A stretch of 64,000 nucleotides of DNA, from positions 62,001-126,000 of the forward strand of contig NZ_BEWW01000322.1 in NCBI RefSeq assembly GCF_002933955.1. Direction: 5' to 3'. Below the pieces are notes generated by a model. It saw only the letters and a list, made by a program, of their open reading frames with translations. It was not told the DNA's origin and did not search any database. This document shows, in pieces, positions 26,301 to 34,308 of the stretch. The first letter of the stretch is position 1. The number at the start of each line of letters is the position of its first letter. The position numbers and the translations under genes were made by a program. The stretch is from Prevotella sp. MGM2. Its GTDB lineage: Bacteria; Bacteroidota; Bacteroidia; Bacteroidales; Bacteroidaceae.

Positions 26301-26484
26301 GACCGAAGCCTTACGCAGTAGCAAAACGATTGACTGGCGGCAGAAAGAGTCGGCTCGTGCCAAGATGCGCTCTATGGTGAAACGATTGCTCAAAAAGTAC
26401 AAATACCCACCAGAAGAACAAGAAGCTGCACTTGAAACAGTTATTCGTCAGTGTGAACTCTATGCAGATTCAGACGAAGTATAA
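23359..26484 (+). CDS. hsdR: Type I restriction endonuclease subunit HsdR
   Basis: A 1041-aa motor-nuclease. The N-terminal PD-(D/E)XK nuclease domain carries Asp143 (RADIVVF) and Glu157-x-Lys159 (VIELKS). The SF2 translocase follows, with Walker A HTQGSGKS (about 295-302), the DEAH box ISDEAHRTQ (about 393) and the GFTGTP motif III. The C-terminal helical part binds HsdM/HsdS. Length matches the family. With HsdM and HsdS it translocates and cleaves unmodified DNA. It directly overlaps the hsdS half cassette, so it is co-transcribed. Confidence 0.95.
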   Translation: MPKTFHFTEDSYEQSIISLFKDMGYEYHYGPELESDTCRELTDATIPGALRKAMLIINGTDKTGAVDEAIRQIRELFSQPLVSANVTLTDWLQNGLDVTFKTGQGTLRSDHIKIIDPVNIDNNSFVVANQWTVVNGNSTKRADIVVFVNGLPVSVIELKSPSREVTNSEEAHQQLQNYMRIVPQLFTACQMLVISDMADTRVGTITAPLDRYMEWKTTDGSYESTAFADFETFFNGIFTKHRFIDIMSDFTLTMGVDKKVRILAGYHQYFAVKKALDCTKQALQRNDGKIGVFWHTQGSGKSLSMVFYAHQLLKNLLSATLLVLTDRLDLNDQLHNTFAACSDYLRQTPIKATDGEHLYELLEKRKSHGIIFANIQKFKDRDKLITNRSDVIVISDEAHRTQSNTRTKVDTETGELKLGFAAIVRKLLPHAAFIGFTGTPIEQDDNDTREVFGNYIDIYDMTQAVEDGATVPVYYESRLLKLDLDADTLKLLDNEYEKLAEEGAEEQDIKRSKDENARIHALLSAPQTIDTLCKDIIGHYENNRADLLTGKALIVAIDRATGIDIYKKLIELRPQWKDIICVVMTQGNQDPVEWNDIIGSGARKEELARQFKDNNSPLKIAIVVDMWLTGFDVPSLATMYVYKPMKGHNLMQAIARVNRVFPEKSGGLVVDYIGIAKALKKAMHDYTGRDKKRFGDPNIKTTAYQQFVAALKRCRECMDDYDYSAFADCSNLQRANLIRGGVNVLLDKNNLVSSQPTTQTDENGNIILVDSVPAEAQKVFMEESKRLAQAASLCRSLLTPAERYEEAYFEAVRTLLLRLTGNKNITRKIIDERITQLLKVAIKADGVVEILSTKGTEFSLFDENFLKEIAEMKEKNFALELLKRLLEEHIRKHAKKRMVEAEKFSEMLDARLAEYLRGLISNEEVIKELLKMAQELKANAEQASELGLTEEEQAFYDALTKPQAVRDFYENDQLVAMAKELTEALRSSKTIDWRQKESARAKMRSMVKRLLKKYKYPPEEQEAALETVIRQCELYADSDEV

Positions 26485-26499
26485 TCAAAATAGAATGGT

Positions 26500-28860
26500 A
26501 TGGAAGCTAAAGATAGAGAACAATTATATAACGATTTTCAAAAGGCATTCCCTCTAGAGAAATTGAAGGACATGACTTTGGAGCAATATACAAATTTGAA
26601 CAGGGAAGATTCATTTTGCTATTGGCTTGAATCAAAGACATCCGAATTAGGGTCAATATGGGGAGGTGCCGCCTATAAATTTGGTATATTCAAGTTCGAC
26701 AAATTTCCTAAGCAGGATAATGGGAAATATACACATGATGATAACTATTCTTGGAGTAGTCGTTTAGGCAGTACATCAGAAGAGGCATTTAACAATGTCA
26801 AGAATGCAATAGTGAAGATAGCTGAACACGCCAGTAATGCACAATGGAACGAAATTGAAAAGATAAACGAGTTGTGGCCTGTAACTACATGGAAGATTGC
26901 TTTCTTATATTCCAATATGTCCCTTGTCCCCATTTATAAACGGGATATGTTGGACACATTGGCAAGATATTTTAAGATAAACACCCTTAAAGGGAAAAAG
27001 ACATCTGACATACAGCAGTTCTTGATGAAGCAAAAAGGAGACAAAAACCTCTTTGTCTTCTATGGGGAACTTCTGAGTATTCTGGAAGCTGAAAATAAAA
27101 AGAAAACAGAAACAAAGCAGGAAATCAAATACTGGATTTGCGCACCGGGTGACCGTGCAAGTAAATGGGATTTATGCCAACAAGATAACATCATCAGTAT
27201 CGGATGGGACGAAATGGGCGATTATCGTCAATACCCATCTCTTGATGATGTAAAGAAACGTATGCAGACAATCTATGATAAGCCTGACGCATCATTTAAG
27301 AATGACAGTTTGGCCATTTGGCAATTCTGCAACGAAATGACCCCGGGAGATATAATATATGCCAAAGCCGGACAAAAGAAATTTGTCGGTCGTGGCATTG
27401 TGATGTCTGAATATATCTATAACGAAGATTATTCAGACTACATGAATGTCAGAAGGGTTAAATGGACGCATATTGGAGAATGGGAAGCTCCGCATAATAC
27501 AGTTCAAAAGACCCTGACTGACGTTACTCAATACACCAATTACGTTAGAACCTTGGAGGATATGTTTGAGGGTAAAGAATCCAGACGATATTGGTGGCTT
27601 GTGGCCAGTCCCAAAATATGGAGCTTTGACAAAATGAAAGTTGGTGAAGAACAAGATTATACGCTATATAATGATAATGGCAACCAACGACGGATATTTC
27701 AAAACTTTCTGGATGCTAAAGAAGGTGATTTGATAATAGGATATGAAGCCACTCCTACAAAGAAAATTGTAGCCTTAGCAGAAGTGTCAAAGGATACGGA
27801 TGACAAGTATTTCTATTTCAAAAAGACAGAAACATTGCTTTCTGCCATTGATTTCCTATCTATTAAGGAGAATCCTGTTTTTGCGGGGATGGAATTTTTC
27901 AAGAATATGAATGGTTCTTTATTCAAACTTTCCACAGATGAATACAAGGAACTGATGGATGTCATTCGGGAACAGAATCCAATTCGTACGGATGTAAAGT
28001 CGCAAAAGTATGAAAAAGAGAATTTCTTGTCTGACGTGTTCATGAACGAAGAGGAATACGACAAATTAACTATGCTTCTCAAAATGAAGAAGAATGTAAT
28101 TCTTCAAGGAGCACCCGGTGTGGGCAAGACTTATTCTGCCAAACGATTGGCTTATGCCCTAATGGGAGAAAAGGATGATTCCCGAATAGAATTTGTCCAG
28201 TTTCATCAGAACTACAGTTATGAAGATTTTATCATGGGCTACAAACCAAATGCAGAAGGAGGTTTTGAGTTGCGTAATGGTATTTTCTATAACTTCTGTA
28301 AGGTTGCTCAGAACAATCCAGAAAAGCAACATTTCTTTATTATTGATGAGATTAACCGTGGTAATCTGAGTAAAATCTTCGGAGAATTACTGATGCTGAT
28401 AGAAAGTGATTATCGCGATACAGAAATCAAATTGGCTTATAAGGACGAACTGTTTTCTGTCCCCAAAAATCTATACATCATCGGAATGATGAATACAGCT
28501 GATAGGAGTTTGGCTATGATAGACTACGCACTTCGTCGTCGTTTTAGCTTTTTCGAGATGAAACCCGGATTCGATTCTATAGGATTCATAAAGTACCAAA
28601 AAGAAGTTATAGGAGATACTTCTTTTGTTAAAGTCATAGATGGGATTAAGAACCTCAACGACACAATAGAAAAAGAGTTCGGAAGAGGATTCTGTATCGG
28701 GCACAGTTTTTTCTGTAAGCCTAATACAGAAACATATACCATTGCATGGCTGAAGAATGTGATAGAGTTTGACATTAAACCCATGATTCTTGAATATTGG
28801 TTCGACAATGAAAAGAAAGCCCAACAGGAGATTGACAAACTAACTCTTTTACTTCAATGA
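26500..28860 (+). CDS. mcrB: McrB-type GTPase with two N-terminal EVE domains
   Basis: A 786-aa protein. Residues 1-200 are a helical region. About 205-335 (KYWICAPGDRASKWDLC) and about 362-495 (RRYWWLVASPKIWSFDKM) are two tandem PUA-like EVE domains, a fold that reads modified bases. The McrB AAA+ GTPase begins about 515, with Walker A GAPGVGKT (537-544) and the McrB signature MNTADRSL (about 666). It should recognise modified DNA and drive the McrC nuclease. It follows hsdR by 15 bases and overlaps mcrC (ATGA). Confidence 0.9.
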   Translation: MEAKDREQLYNDFQKAFPLEKLKDMTLEQYTNLNREDSFCYWLESKTSELGSIWGGAAYKFGIFKFDKFPKQDNGKYTHDDNYSWSSRLGSTSEEAFNNVKNAIVKIAEHASNAQWNEIEKINELWPVTTWKIAFLYSNMSLVPIYKRDMLDTLARYFKINTLKGKKTSDIQQFLMKQKGDKNLFVFYGELLSILEAENKKKTETKQEIKYWICAPGDRASKWDLCQQDNIISIGWDEMGDYRQYPSLDDVKKRMQTIYDKPDASFKNDSLAIWQFCNEMTPGDIIYAKAGQKKFVGRGIVMSEYIYNEDYSDYMNVRRVKWTHIGEWEAPHNTVQKTLTDVTQYTNYVRTLEDMFEGKESRRYWWLVASPKIWSFDKMKVGEEQDYTLYNDNGNQRRIFQNFLDAKEGDLIIGYEATPTKKIVALAEVSKDTDDKYFYFKKTETLLSAIDFLSIKENPVFAGMEFFKNMNGSLFKLSTDEYKELMDVIREQNPIRTDVKSQKYEKENFLSDVFMNEEEYDKLTMLLKMKKNVILQGAPGVGKTYSAKRLAYALMGEKDDSRIEFVQFHQNYSYEDFIMGYKPNAEGGFELRNGIFYNFCKVAQNNPEKQHFFIIDEINRGNLSKIFGELLMLIESDYRDTEIKLAYKDELFSVPKNLYIIGMMNTADRSLAMIDYALRRRFSFFEMKPGFDSIGFIKYQKEVIGDTSFVKVIDGIKNLNDTIEKEFGRGFCIGHSFFCKPNTETYTIAWLKNVIEFDIKPMILEYWFDNEKKAQQEIDKLTLLLQ

Positions 28861-29903
28861 GTGTGAATAAGAACATATTCATCAAGAATATCTACTATAT
28901 GTTGGCATACGCTTTCCAAGAGTTGCAACGTAATCAGTATGAAGATATTCAGAGTGAGGATTTCGACGAGATACATCAATTGCTTGCCGAAATTCTCATT
29001 CATGGTGTATCGTTTCAGTTAAAAAAAGGTCTGCACAAGGAGTACATTTCTAAAACTGAATCTATAGCATCAGTGAAAGGGAAAATAGATATACCGGGCA
29101 CTGTGCAGCACCTTATGCAGAGAAAAATGCGTATATCATGCCAGTATGATGAATTGTCAGAAAATTGTCTATTTAACCAAATCATTAAAACAACATGTGA
29201 GATACTTTTATCACATCCATCTGTAAAGACTAGCCAGAAATTTACGATTAAACGTCTAATGCTTTTCTTTTCAGAAGTGAATGAAATACCCCCTCTTTCT
29301 ATTAAGTGGAACTTGTTGCGTTATGATAGAAACAGTAGAACATATCAAATGTTGCATTATATCTGCTTCTTCATTATTGACAATATGATACTGACAAGCC
29401 AAGAAGGGAAATTCAAAATGAGTCGCTTTTCTGATGAGCATATGTGCAGATTATATGAAAAGTTTGTCTTAGAGTATTATCGAAAGGAACATCCCGAAAC
29501 AAAAGCCCGTGCAGCTCAAATCAAATGGAATATTGACGAACAGCTATCAACAACGGATATATTACCCATACTCCAAACAGACATCTATCTTACACTAAAA
29601 GATAGAACACTTATAATTGATACGAAGTATTATAGTCAAACTATGCAGGAGCATTTTGATAAGGTAAGTATTCACAGTGCTAACCTTAACCAAATACTTG
29701 TCTATGTTTTAAATGAAGATGATAATATGCAGGGGAAAGTAGATGGAATGCTGCTATATGCAAAGACAGATGAAGATATTGTACCTGATGGTCAATTAAA
29801 ATGGAAGACTGGTAGCACTATATATTTCAGGACACTTGACTTAGGTGTTGATTTTAAGTATATTCGCAAACAACTGGATGATTTTTTAATCACTAAATCA
29901 TAG
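28857..29903 (+). CDS. mcrC: McrC-type endonuclease subunit
   Basis: A 348-aa McrC partner. The N-terminal domain (1-120) is followed by the PD-(D/E)XK nuclease region. The acidic Asp lies in PILQTDIYLTL (about 240), followed by the IIDTKYY segment (about 255) with the Asp-x-Lys pair typical of the family. It starts at ATGA overlapping the McrB stop, so the two are made together. The EVE-McrB/McrC pair forms a modification-dependent restriction system that complements the type I system. Confidence 0.9.
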   Translation: MSVNKNIFIKNIYYMLAYAFQELQRNQYEDIQSEDFDEIHQLLAEILIHGVSFQLKKGLHKEYISKTESIASVKGKIDIPGTVQHLMQRKMRISCQYDELSENCLFNQIIKTTCEILLSHPSVKTSQKFTIKRLMLFFSEVNEIPPLSIKWNLLRYDRNSRTYQMLHYICFFIIDNMILTSQEGKFKMSRFSDEHMCRLYEKFVLEYYRKEHPETKARAAQIKWNIDEQLSTTDILPILQTDIYLTLKDRTLIIDTKYYSQTMQEHFDKVSIHSANLNQILVYVLNEDDNMQGKVDGMLLYAKTDEDIVPDGQLKWKTGSTIYFRTLDLGVDFKYIRKQLDDFLITKS

Positions 29904-29928
29904 TTTTAGATGAAACCAACAATCCATA

Positions 29929-30603
29929 ATGAAGAATAAAATGTCAAGAGCACCCATCTTTACCATCAGCAGGCTCCGTATGGGGACAGACGGACATGGA
30001 GTAACCACGCTTGTCGCTTTCATGGGGTGCCCACTCAAATGCAAGTATTGCCTGAATGAGAAATGCCATGAGCCGATATACGAAGATGATGGAAAGACTC
30101 TGAGGAATGGTATTATGCTGCTTACTCCAAGTGAGTTGTATGATTTGGTAAAGATTGACAACATCTATTTTCAAGCAACAGACGGAGGCATTTGTTTTGG
30201 AGGTGGAGAACCGACATTATATCCAGAGTTTATTGAGGAATTCTGTGACCTTTGTAACGAAAAATGGAAGATTACAATAGAAACTTCGTTGCGCTGTTCC
30301 GGTGAAACTATCAGGAAATTAAGCAAGGCAATAGATTACTGGATTGTGGATGTCAAATCTTTAGATTCGGATACATATTCTTCATACACACGTGTATCAT
30401 CTATGATAGAACAGCATTTGACGATACTGAAACGATGCGTTACGGATAAACAAGCAACGATTAAAGTGCCTATCATTCCCGGATTCAATAACGAAAGTGA
30501 AGCAGATAGAACCGCCGAAGACATCAAAAAAAGGTTTAGGTTTACCAATGTAGTTAAGATTAGATATATAACAAAATATTGTTGTCCAACAAAAATTGAT
30601 TAA
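29929..30603 (+). CDS. Radical SAM protein (activating-enzyme-like) within the defence island
   Basis: A 224-aa short radical SAM protein. The CxxxCxxC cluster is Cys34, Cys38 and Cys41 (GCPLKCKYCLN), a GGGEPT motif for SAM binding lies near 88, and the C-terminus resembles pyruvate-formate-lyase/nucleotide-reductase activating enzymes (PIIPGFNNE). It starts 25 bases after mcrC. Why a radical SAM enzyme should follow McrBC is unclear: it could modify a nucleotide or protein, or activate a glycyl radical enzyme, but no such target is next to it. A nucleotide-modifying role would fit a defence setting; this is a guess. Confidence 0.8.
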   Translation: MKNKMSRAPIFTISRLRMGTDGHGVTTLVAFMGCPLKCKYCLNEKCHEPIYEDDGKTLRNGIMLLTPSELYDLVKIDNIYFQATDGGICFGGGEPTLYPEFIEEFCDLCNEKWKITIETSLRCSGETIRKLSKAIDYWIVDVKSLDSDTYSSYTRVSSMIEQHLTILKRCVTDKQATIKVPIIPGFNNESEADRTAEDIKKRFRFTNVVKIRYITKYCCPTKID

Positions 30604-30648
30604 TGAAATAACTCCAGTTGCAACATAGGTTTACAAAATAATAGAAAT

Positions 30649-31527
30649 ATGACATCAAGAAAGAATAGCGATGAACACTATGTCATCGATTTATGCGATG
30701 AAGTTCTTGGTTTAAAAGCATCAAGGCAGCAGACTTTTGACTTTCTGCGTGGCGATGGGAATCCCGGAAAGAAACTTCCTGTTGATGCGTATTATCCCCA
30801 ATTAAAACTCGTTGTAGAATATAAGGAGCGGCAACACACAGAATCGGTGGCTTTCTTCAACAAGAAAACCACTGTGAGTGGTGTATGTCGCGACGAACAG
30901 CGACGTATTTATGACCAGCGACGCAGGGACGTTCTGCCCAAGCACGGTATTAAACTGATTGAAATATCATACACTGACTTTAAGTATGACAACCATAAAC
31001 GCCTCATTCGTAATCGACAAGCAGACATGGCTGAAATACGAAGAATACTTTCAAAGACTCAAAATGAAAATCAAAAAGTTGAACATAAAAATACAGATAA
31101 GCAGACAAAAAAAGATGAAAGAAACAATCTAAGGAGTAAAACACCTGTAAAAGATGGAAGACATACTTGGGTTTACTCTGCATATAGTAAGTTTGGCTGC
31201 CTGTTTATATTGGCAGTTGTCTTTTGTACACTATTGATTTCATCTTATCTCACTATATCTGTTTTCGATTTTAACGAAGGTTTATCATTAATAATTATGT
31301 TTTTCTCTTTATTTGTAGTATCATTCATTTTTCATCACTACACAACAGGGGTGGATGAAAAGTTGGATAAGGAAAAATATAAAAGAAAAGAAGTATCTTC
31401 TATTTATAGTAGTACGAACCATAATCCTGTCTGCTGTCCCCAATGTGGAAGTCATACTATAGGTCTGTCAGATAATGGAGGATTCGTCTGTATAGACTGT
31501 GGGGTGCAGTGGTATCAAACATATTAA
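30649..31527 (+). CDS. Putative membrane-anchored nuclease with C-terminal zinc ribbon
   Basis: A 292-aa protein with three parts. Residues 1-115 form a VSR/PD-(D/E)XK-like region with PVDAYYPQLKLVVEYKERQH, i.e. Asp then Glu-x-Lys, and a later DQRRRDVLPKHGIKLIEI segment typical of very-short-patch-like folds. About 116-165 are a charged linker. Two hydrophobic helices follow at about 182-205 and 214-232. The end is a four-Cys zinc ribbon CCPQCGSH...CIDCGVQW. A nuclease held at the membrane with a zinc finger could attack incoming DNA at entry. This is inference from domain order; I know of no named system with this exact plan. Confidence 0.65.
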   Translation: MTSRKNSDEHYVIDLCDEVLGLKASRQQTFDFLRGDGNPGKKLPVDAYYPQLKLVVEYKERQHTESVAFFNKKTTVSGVCRDEQRRIYDQRRRDVLPKHGIKLIEISYTDFKYDNHKRLIRNRQADMAEIRRILSKTQNENQKVEHKNTDKQTKKDERNNLRSKTPVKDGRHTWVYSAYSKFGCLFILAVVFCTLLISSYLTISVFDFNEGLSLIIMFFSLFVVSFIFHHYTTGVDEKLDKEKYKRKEVSSIYSSTNHNPVCCPQCGSHTIGLSDNGGFVCIDCGVQWYQTY

Positions 31528-31659
31528 CTATCATAGAAGAACTGTTTCGGGATTGTGGAGGGAGTCCGTTCCTTATCCAATTATGCCTCAAAATCATAAA
31601 TTTTCCACAAAAAAGTTTACCAGACAGCGATAATTACAGAACATTATAAAAATAAGGTC

Positions 31660-32805
31660 ATGAGTACAGGAAAAGAAAAATGCGAAATGCTAAAAGCAAT
31701 CAGAAAACAGATTGCAGAACGATACAACTTAGAGTACACACCATCAGAATGCACTCACAAAGGAAATTGCCTTGGTACATGCCCTAAATGCGATGCCGAA
31801 CTCCGTGACCTTCAAGAACAGTTAGAACGAAGAGGAATAACGGATATTGATTGGAATGTGGAAATTCCCGAAGAGGAAAGTAGTGTAGATCCAGAGGATT
31901 CTGCCCGCTCTATTCTGCAAGGTGATGTTGAATCACCGAAAGAGCCTGAATTGATAAAAGTAACAATGGGGATGCCCGCTCCTCCATACCTATATAGAGA
32001 TAAAAAACGCGTTCTCTACAAGGAGTGTCAGGTAGCAGGTATTACGTTCCATAACCTTGAAGAAGTTTGGGATGAGTTATATGAGGGGGCTGAACTTGCA
32101 TTAGTCAGAGAAAAAGACAACAAGCACGACAAATATGCTATTGCCGTAGCCTTGGCCGATGATTATGATGGGGAACCGGATGACTTTGATTTTGACTACA
32201 TCTTGGGATATGTACCTCGGTCGGATAATAAGGATTTGGCTGACATGATGGATATGGGTTGGGCAGAAGCTTTTGAATGTGAGCTTAGTCAGGTCAACGG
32301 TTCTAACCCCTATAAGGGAAGTCTGTGGATGAAGATATACATCGTCAGCAAAGACGAGGAAGAATATGAGAATACAGAACACCTGTTGCATGCCATGGAA
32401 CTGGATGATGAAGCATACGAAGAGTTTACCACTTGCATAGAAAATCATGGCTGTGCTTATTTTAGGTGGGGAGGTTTCCAACCGTGTGAATACCACAATT
32501 TCCCAAAGAAAGGCGATAAAGTTGTATTCATACACAAAGGAGAAAATATCTCAGAATTATATCTAATGTATTGCATAGCTGTAGGCGATGATAATGCAGC
32601 CTACTTCGTAGAGGACAAAACCTCATTACATGCTATTGATGACAGTTGCTATTATGTGTTCACTACCATTCACGGCCCACTAAAGGTAAGCAATAATCAA
32701 ATTTCTTTTCTTGAAGATGAGATTGTTTGCGATATTCAAGCTGATGAATACCTTTCAGAAAATGCTTCGACCAAACTACAACTATTATTTGATAGCAGGA
32801 AATAA
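31660..32805 (+). CDS. HIRAN-domain protein with N-terminal Cys motif
   Basis: A 381-aa protein. The N-terminal CTHKGNCLGTCPKCDAEL (about residues 31-48) is a cysteine motif seen on several Bacteroidales proteins, probably metal-binding. About 115-215 match a HIRAN domain (ECQVAGITFHNL, ALVREKDNKHDKYAIAV, LGYVPRSDN), a fold that binds single-stranded or 3' DNA ends. The C-terminal 150 residues are not recognised. Its stop is 2 bases before the next start, so the pair is translationally coupled. The HIRAN part would recognise damaged or free DNA ends. Confidence 0.75.
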   Translation: MSTGKEKCEMLKAIRKQIAERYNLEYTPSECTHKGNCLGTCPKCDAELRDLQEQLERRGITDIDWNVEIPEEESSVDPEDSARSILQGDVESPKEPELIKVTMGMPAPPYLYRDKKRVLYKECQVAGITFHNLEEVWDELYEGAELALVREKDNKHDKYAIAVALADDYDGEPDDFDFDYILGYVPRSDNKDLADMMDMGWAEAFECELSQVNGSNPYKGSLWMKIYIVSKDEEEYENTEHLLHAMELDDEAYEEFTTCIENHGCAYFRWGGFQPCEYHNFPKKGDKVVFIHKGENISELYLMYCIAVGDDNAAYFVEDKTSLHAIDDSCYYVFTTIHGPLKVSNNQISFLEDEIVCDIQADEYLSENASTKLQLLFDSRK

Positions 32806-32807
32806 AT

Positions 32808-34214
32808 ATGATAGGCACAATTATTGGTGATTTGGCGGCTTGGACGTATGAGAATGAGAGAGAAACATTTTGGAATCAACTCATATCATACAACTATGAT
32901 AAAGTTGAGTTGTCCCTATATGCTCATGCTTATTTGCAAGCAGTCAGCATAAATGTACTTAGTGTACCCAATCAAAATGTCAACATAGTAAGGAATACAG
33001 AATGGTCACCCGAAGAATGGCTAAGAGTTGGCGGACAGTGGTTGATGTGGCAACTTATGTGTGCTTGGAATGACAACTTGGTTTACCCGAATGGTAACGA
33101 GAAACTTCCTTCTGTAGAAAAGGAGGAATACTATGCTCGAATGTTTATGGTAGGACTTATCAGAAAACTCCGACATGGCTACACTAAAAGCGATGCTTAT
33201 CACTCTGACGAAATGTTTGTAGATTTTAGCAAACATTGGAAATGGAAACCTTGGCAAGAATCTATTTCAGAAAAAGATAATTATAGCATCCTTACCTGTG
33301 TGTTTCGTGCTTGGGACTCTTTCTATAGAGGCTTTGATTTCACCTCCTCCATTCATAACGCAATGAAATGGGAAGGAAATAGACATCTTATAGCTATGCT
33401 TACCGCTTCGTTTGCAAGTGCCATGTATGGTTGCCAATACAATCTTATCAAGAAGAAATTTGCGAAGAACGGACAAATAAGCCACTTGTTTGAATTGTAT
33501 TGCTTAGGCGAACATTTTGGCTATCATCATGCCTTATGTCACGAAATGATGGACGAAAACAACGGATTCAGGACATTTTACCCCAAGAATAGAGCTTTAA
33601 CAAACGTGGAACGTCATTTTTGGCAAAGTGTAGCAAACCCTTTTGACCGTCTTATATTTTCAGAATCAGATTATAAAAACATAATGAAGTGCTCACCGAC
33701 GGGATGGGATAACAGATATGGCTTATATTTGGATGATGGATGGTTCTATGTATATAGGAGTGGATGCCTAATAGGACGTTTCATGTTAATAGAAGAAGAT
33801 GGCTATTGGCTGATAAAGAACGTACAATTATCGGGCGAACAACCATGGAGAGAGTTTTGTAATGCCTTATTCTGTGCGTTGACAGAAAGCTGCAACTTAC
33901 GTGGATTTTCAGGAAAATATGAAGATTATGCTTCAATATTCAAGTATTATCAAGGAGAACTGACCTGTCCAGAAAAGTGGAAAAATAACGTATCAGGAAA
34001 GTTTTGGCACGGAGAAATGATGTTCTGCACTAATCATATCAGCATTGAAGAGTGGACGAAAAAAGCCGAGAATGCTCTCAAAAATATGGAACCCGATAAA
34101 CAGAAATACGCAAAATCCATGTCTCTTCGTCAGTTTGGTGTGATATTATTTATTGAAACCCTATATAGTAAATGGTGTTCTTACGATAATATGGATTGGA
34201 TATATGAGTATTAG
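32808..34214 (+). CDS. ADP-ribosylglycohydrolase-like protein, active-site acids degenerate
   Basis: A 468-aa protein. The N-terminus MIGTIIGDLAAWTYEN matches the family start GxxxGDxxG. The region EGNRHLIAMLTASFASAMYG (about 197-216) corresponds to the GDTD-AAIAGALAGA signature, but the usual Gly-Asp-x-Asp is not preserved. About 30 Trp residues and a C-terminal extension are unusual. It may be a binding rather than a hydrolysing form. Coupled to the HIRAN protein by a 2-base gap. ADP-ribose-related proteins occur in several defence systems, which makes the pair worth testing together. Confidence 0.5.
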   Translation: MIGTIIGDLAAWTYENERETFWNQLISYNYDKVELSLYAHAYLQAVSINVLSVPNQNVNIVRNTEWSPEEWLRVGGQWLMWQLMCAWNDNLVYPNGNEKLPSVEKEEYYARMFMVGLIRKLRHGYTKSDAYHSDEMFVDFSKHWKWKPWQESISEKDNYSILTCVFRAWDSFYRGFDFTSSIHNAMKWEGNRHLIAMLTASFASAMYGCQYNLIKKKFAKNGQISHLFELYCLGEHFGYHHALCHEMMDENNGFRTFYPKNRALTNVERHFWQSVANPFDRLIFSESDYKNIMKCSPTGWDNRYGLYLDDGWFYVYRSGCLIGRFMLIEEDGYWLIKNVQLSGEQPWREFCNALFCALTESCNLRGFSGKYEDYASIFKYYQGELTCPEKWKNNVSGKFWHGEMMFCTNHISIEEWTKKAENALKNMEPDKQKYAKSMSLRQFGVILFIETLYSKWCSYDNMDWIYEY

Positions 34215-34272
34215 ATTGATTCTATTCAAATAGATTTCGCTATAAATCACAAAATCACATTCTTAAAAGGCT

Positions 34273-34280
34273 TATATTTG
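34273..34280 (+). promoter_or_regulatory. -7 promoter box (TATATTTG) for the RecD2-like gene
   Basis: Exact TAnnTTTG match, 29 bases before the ATG at 34309, in a 95-base intergenic gap. Confidence 0.5.
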
Positions 34281-34308
34281 CAGATTATAAGGAATTAGTT
34301 GATAGCAT

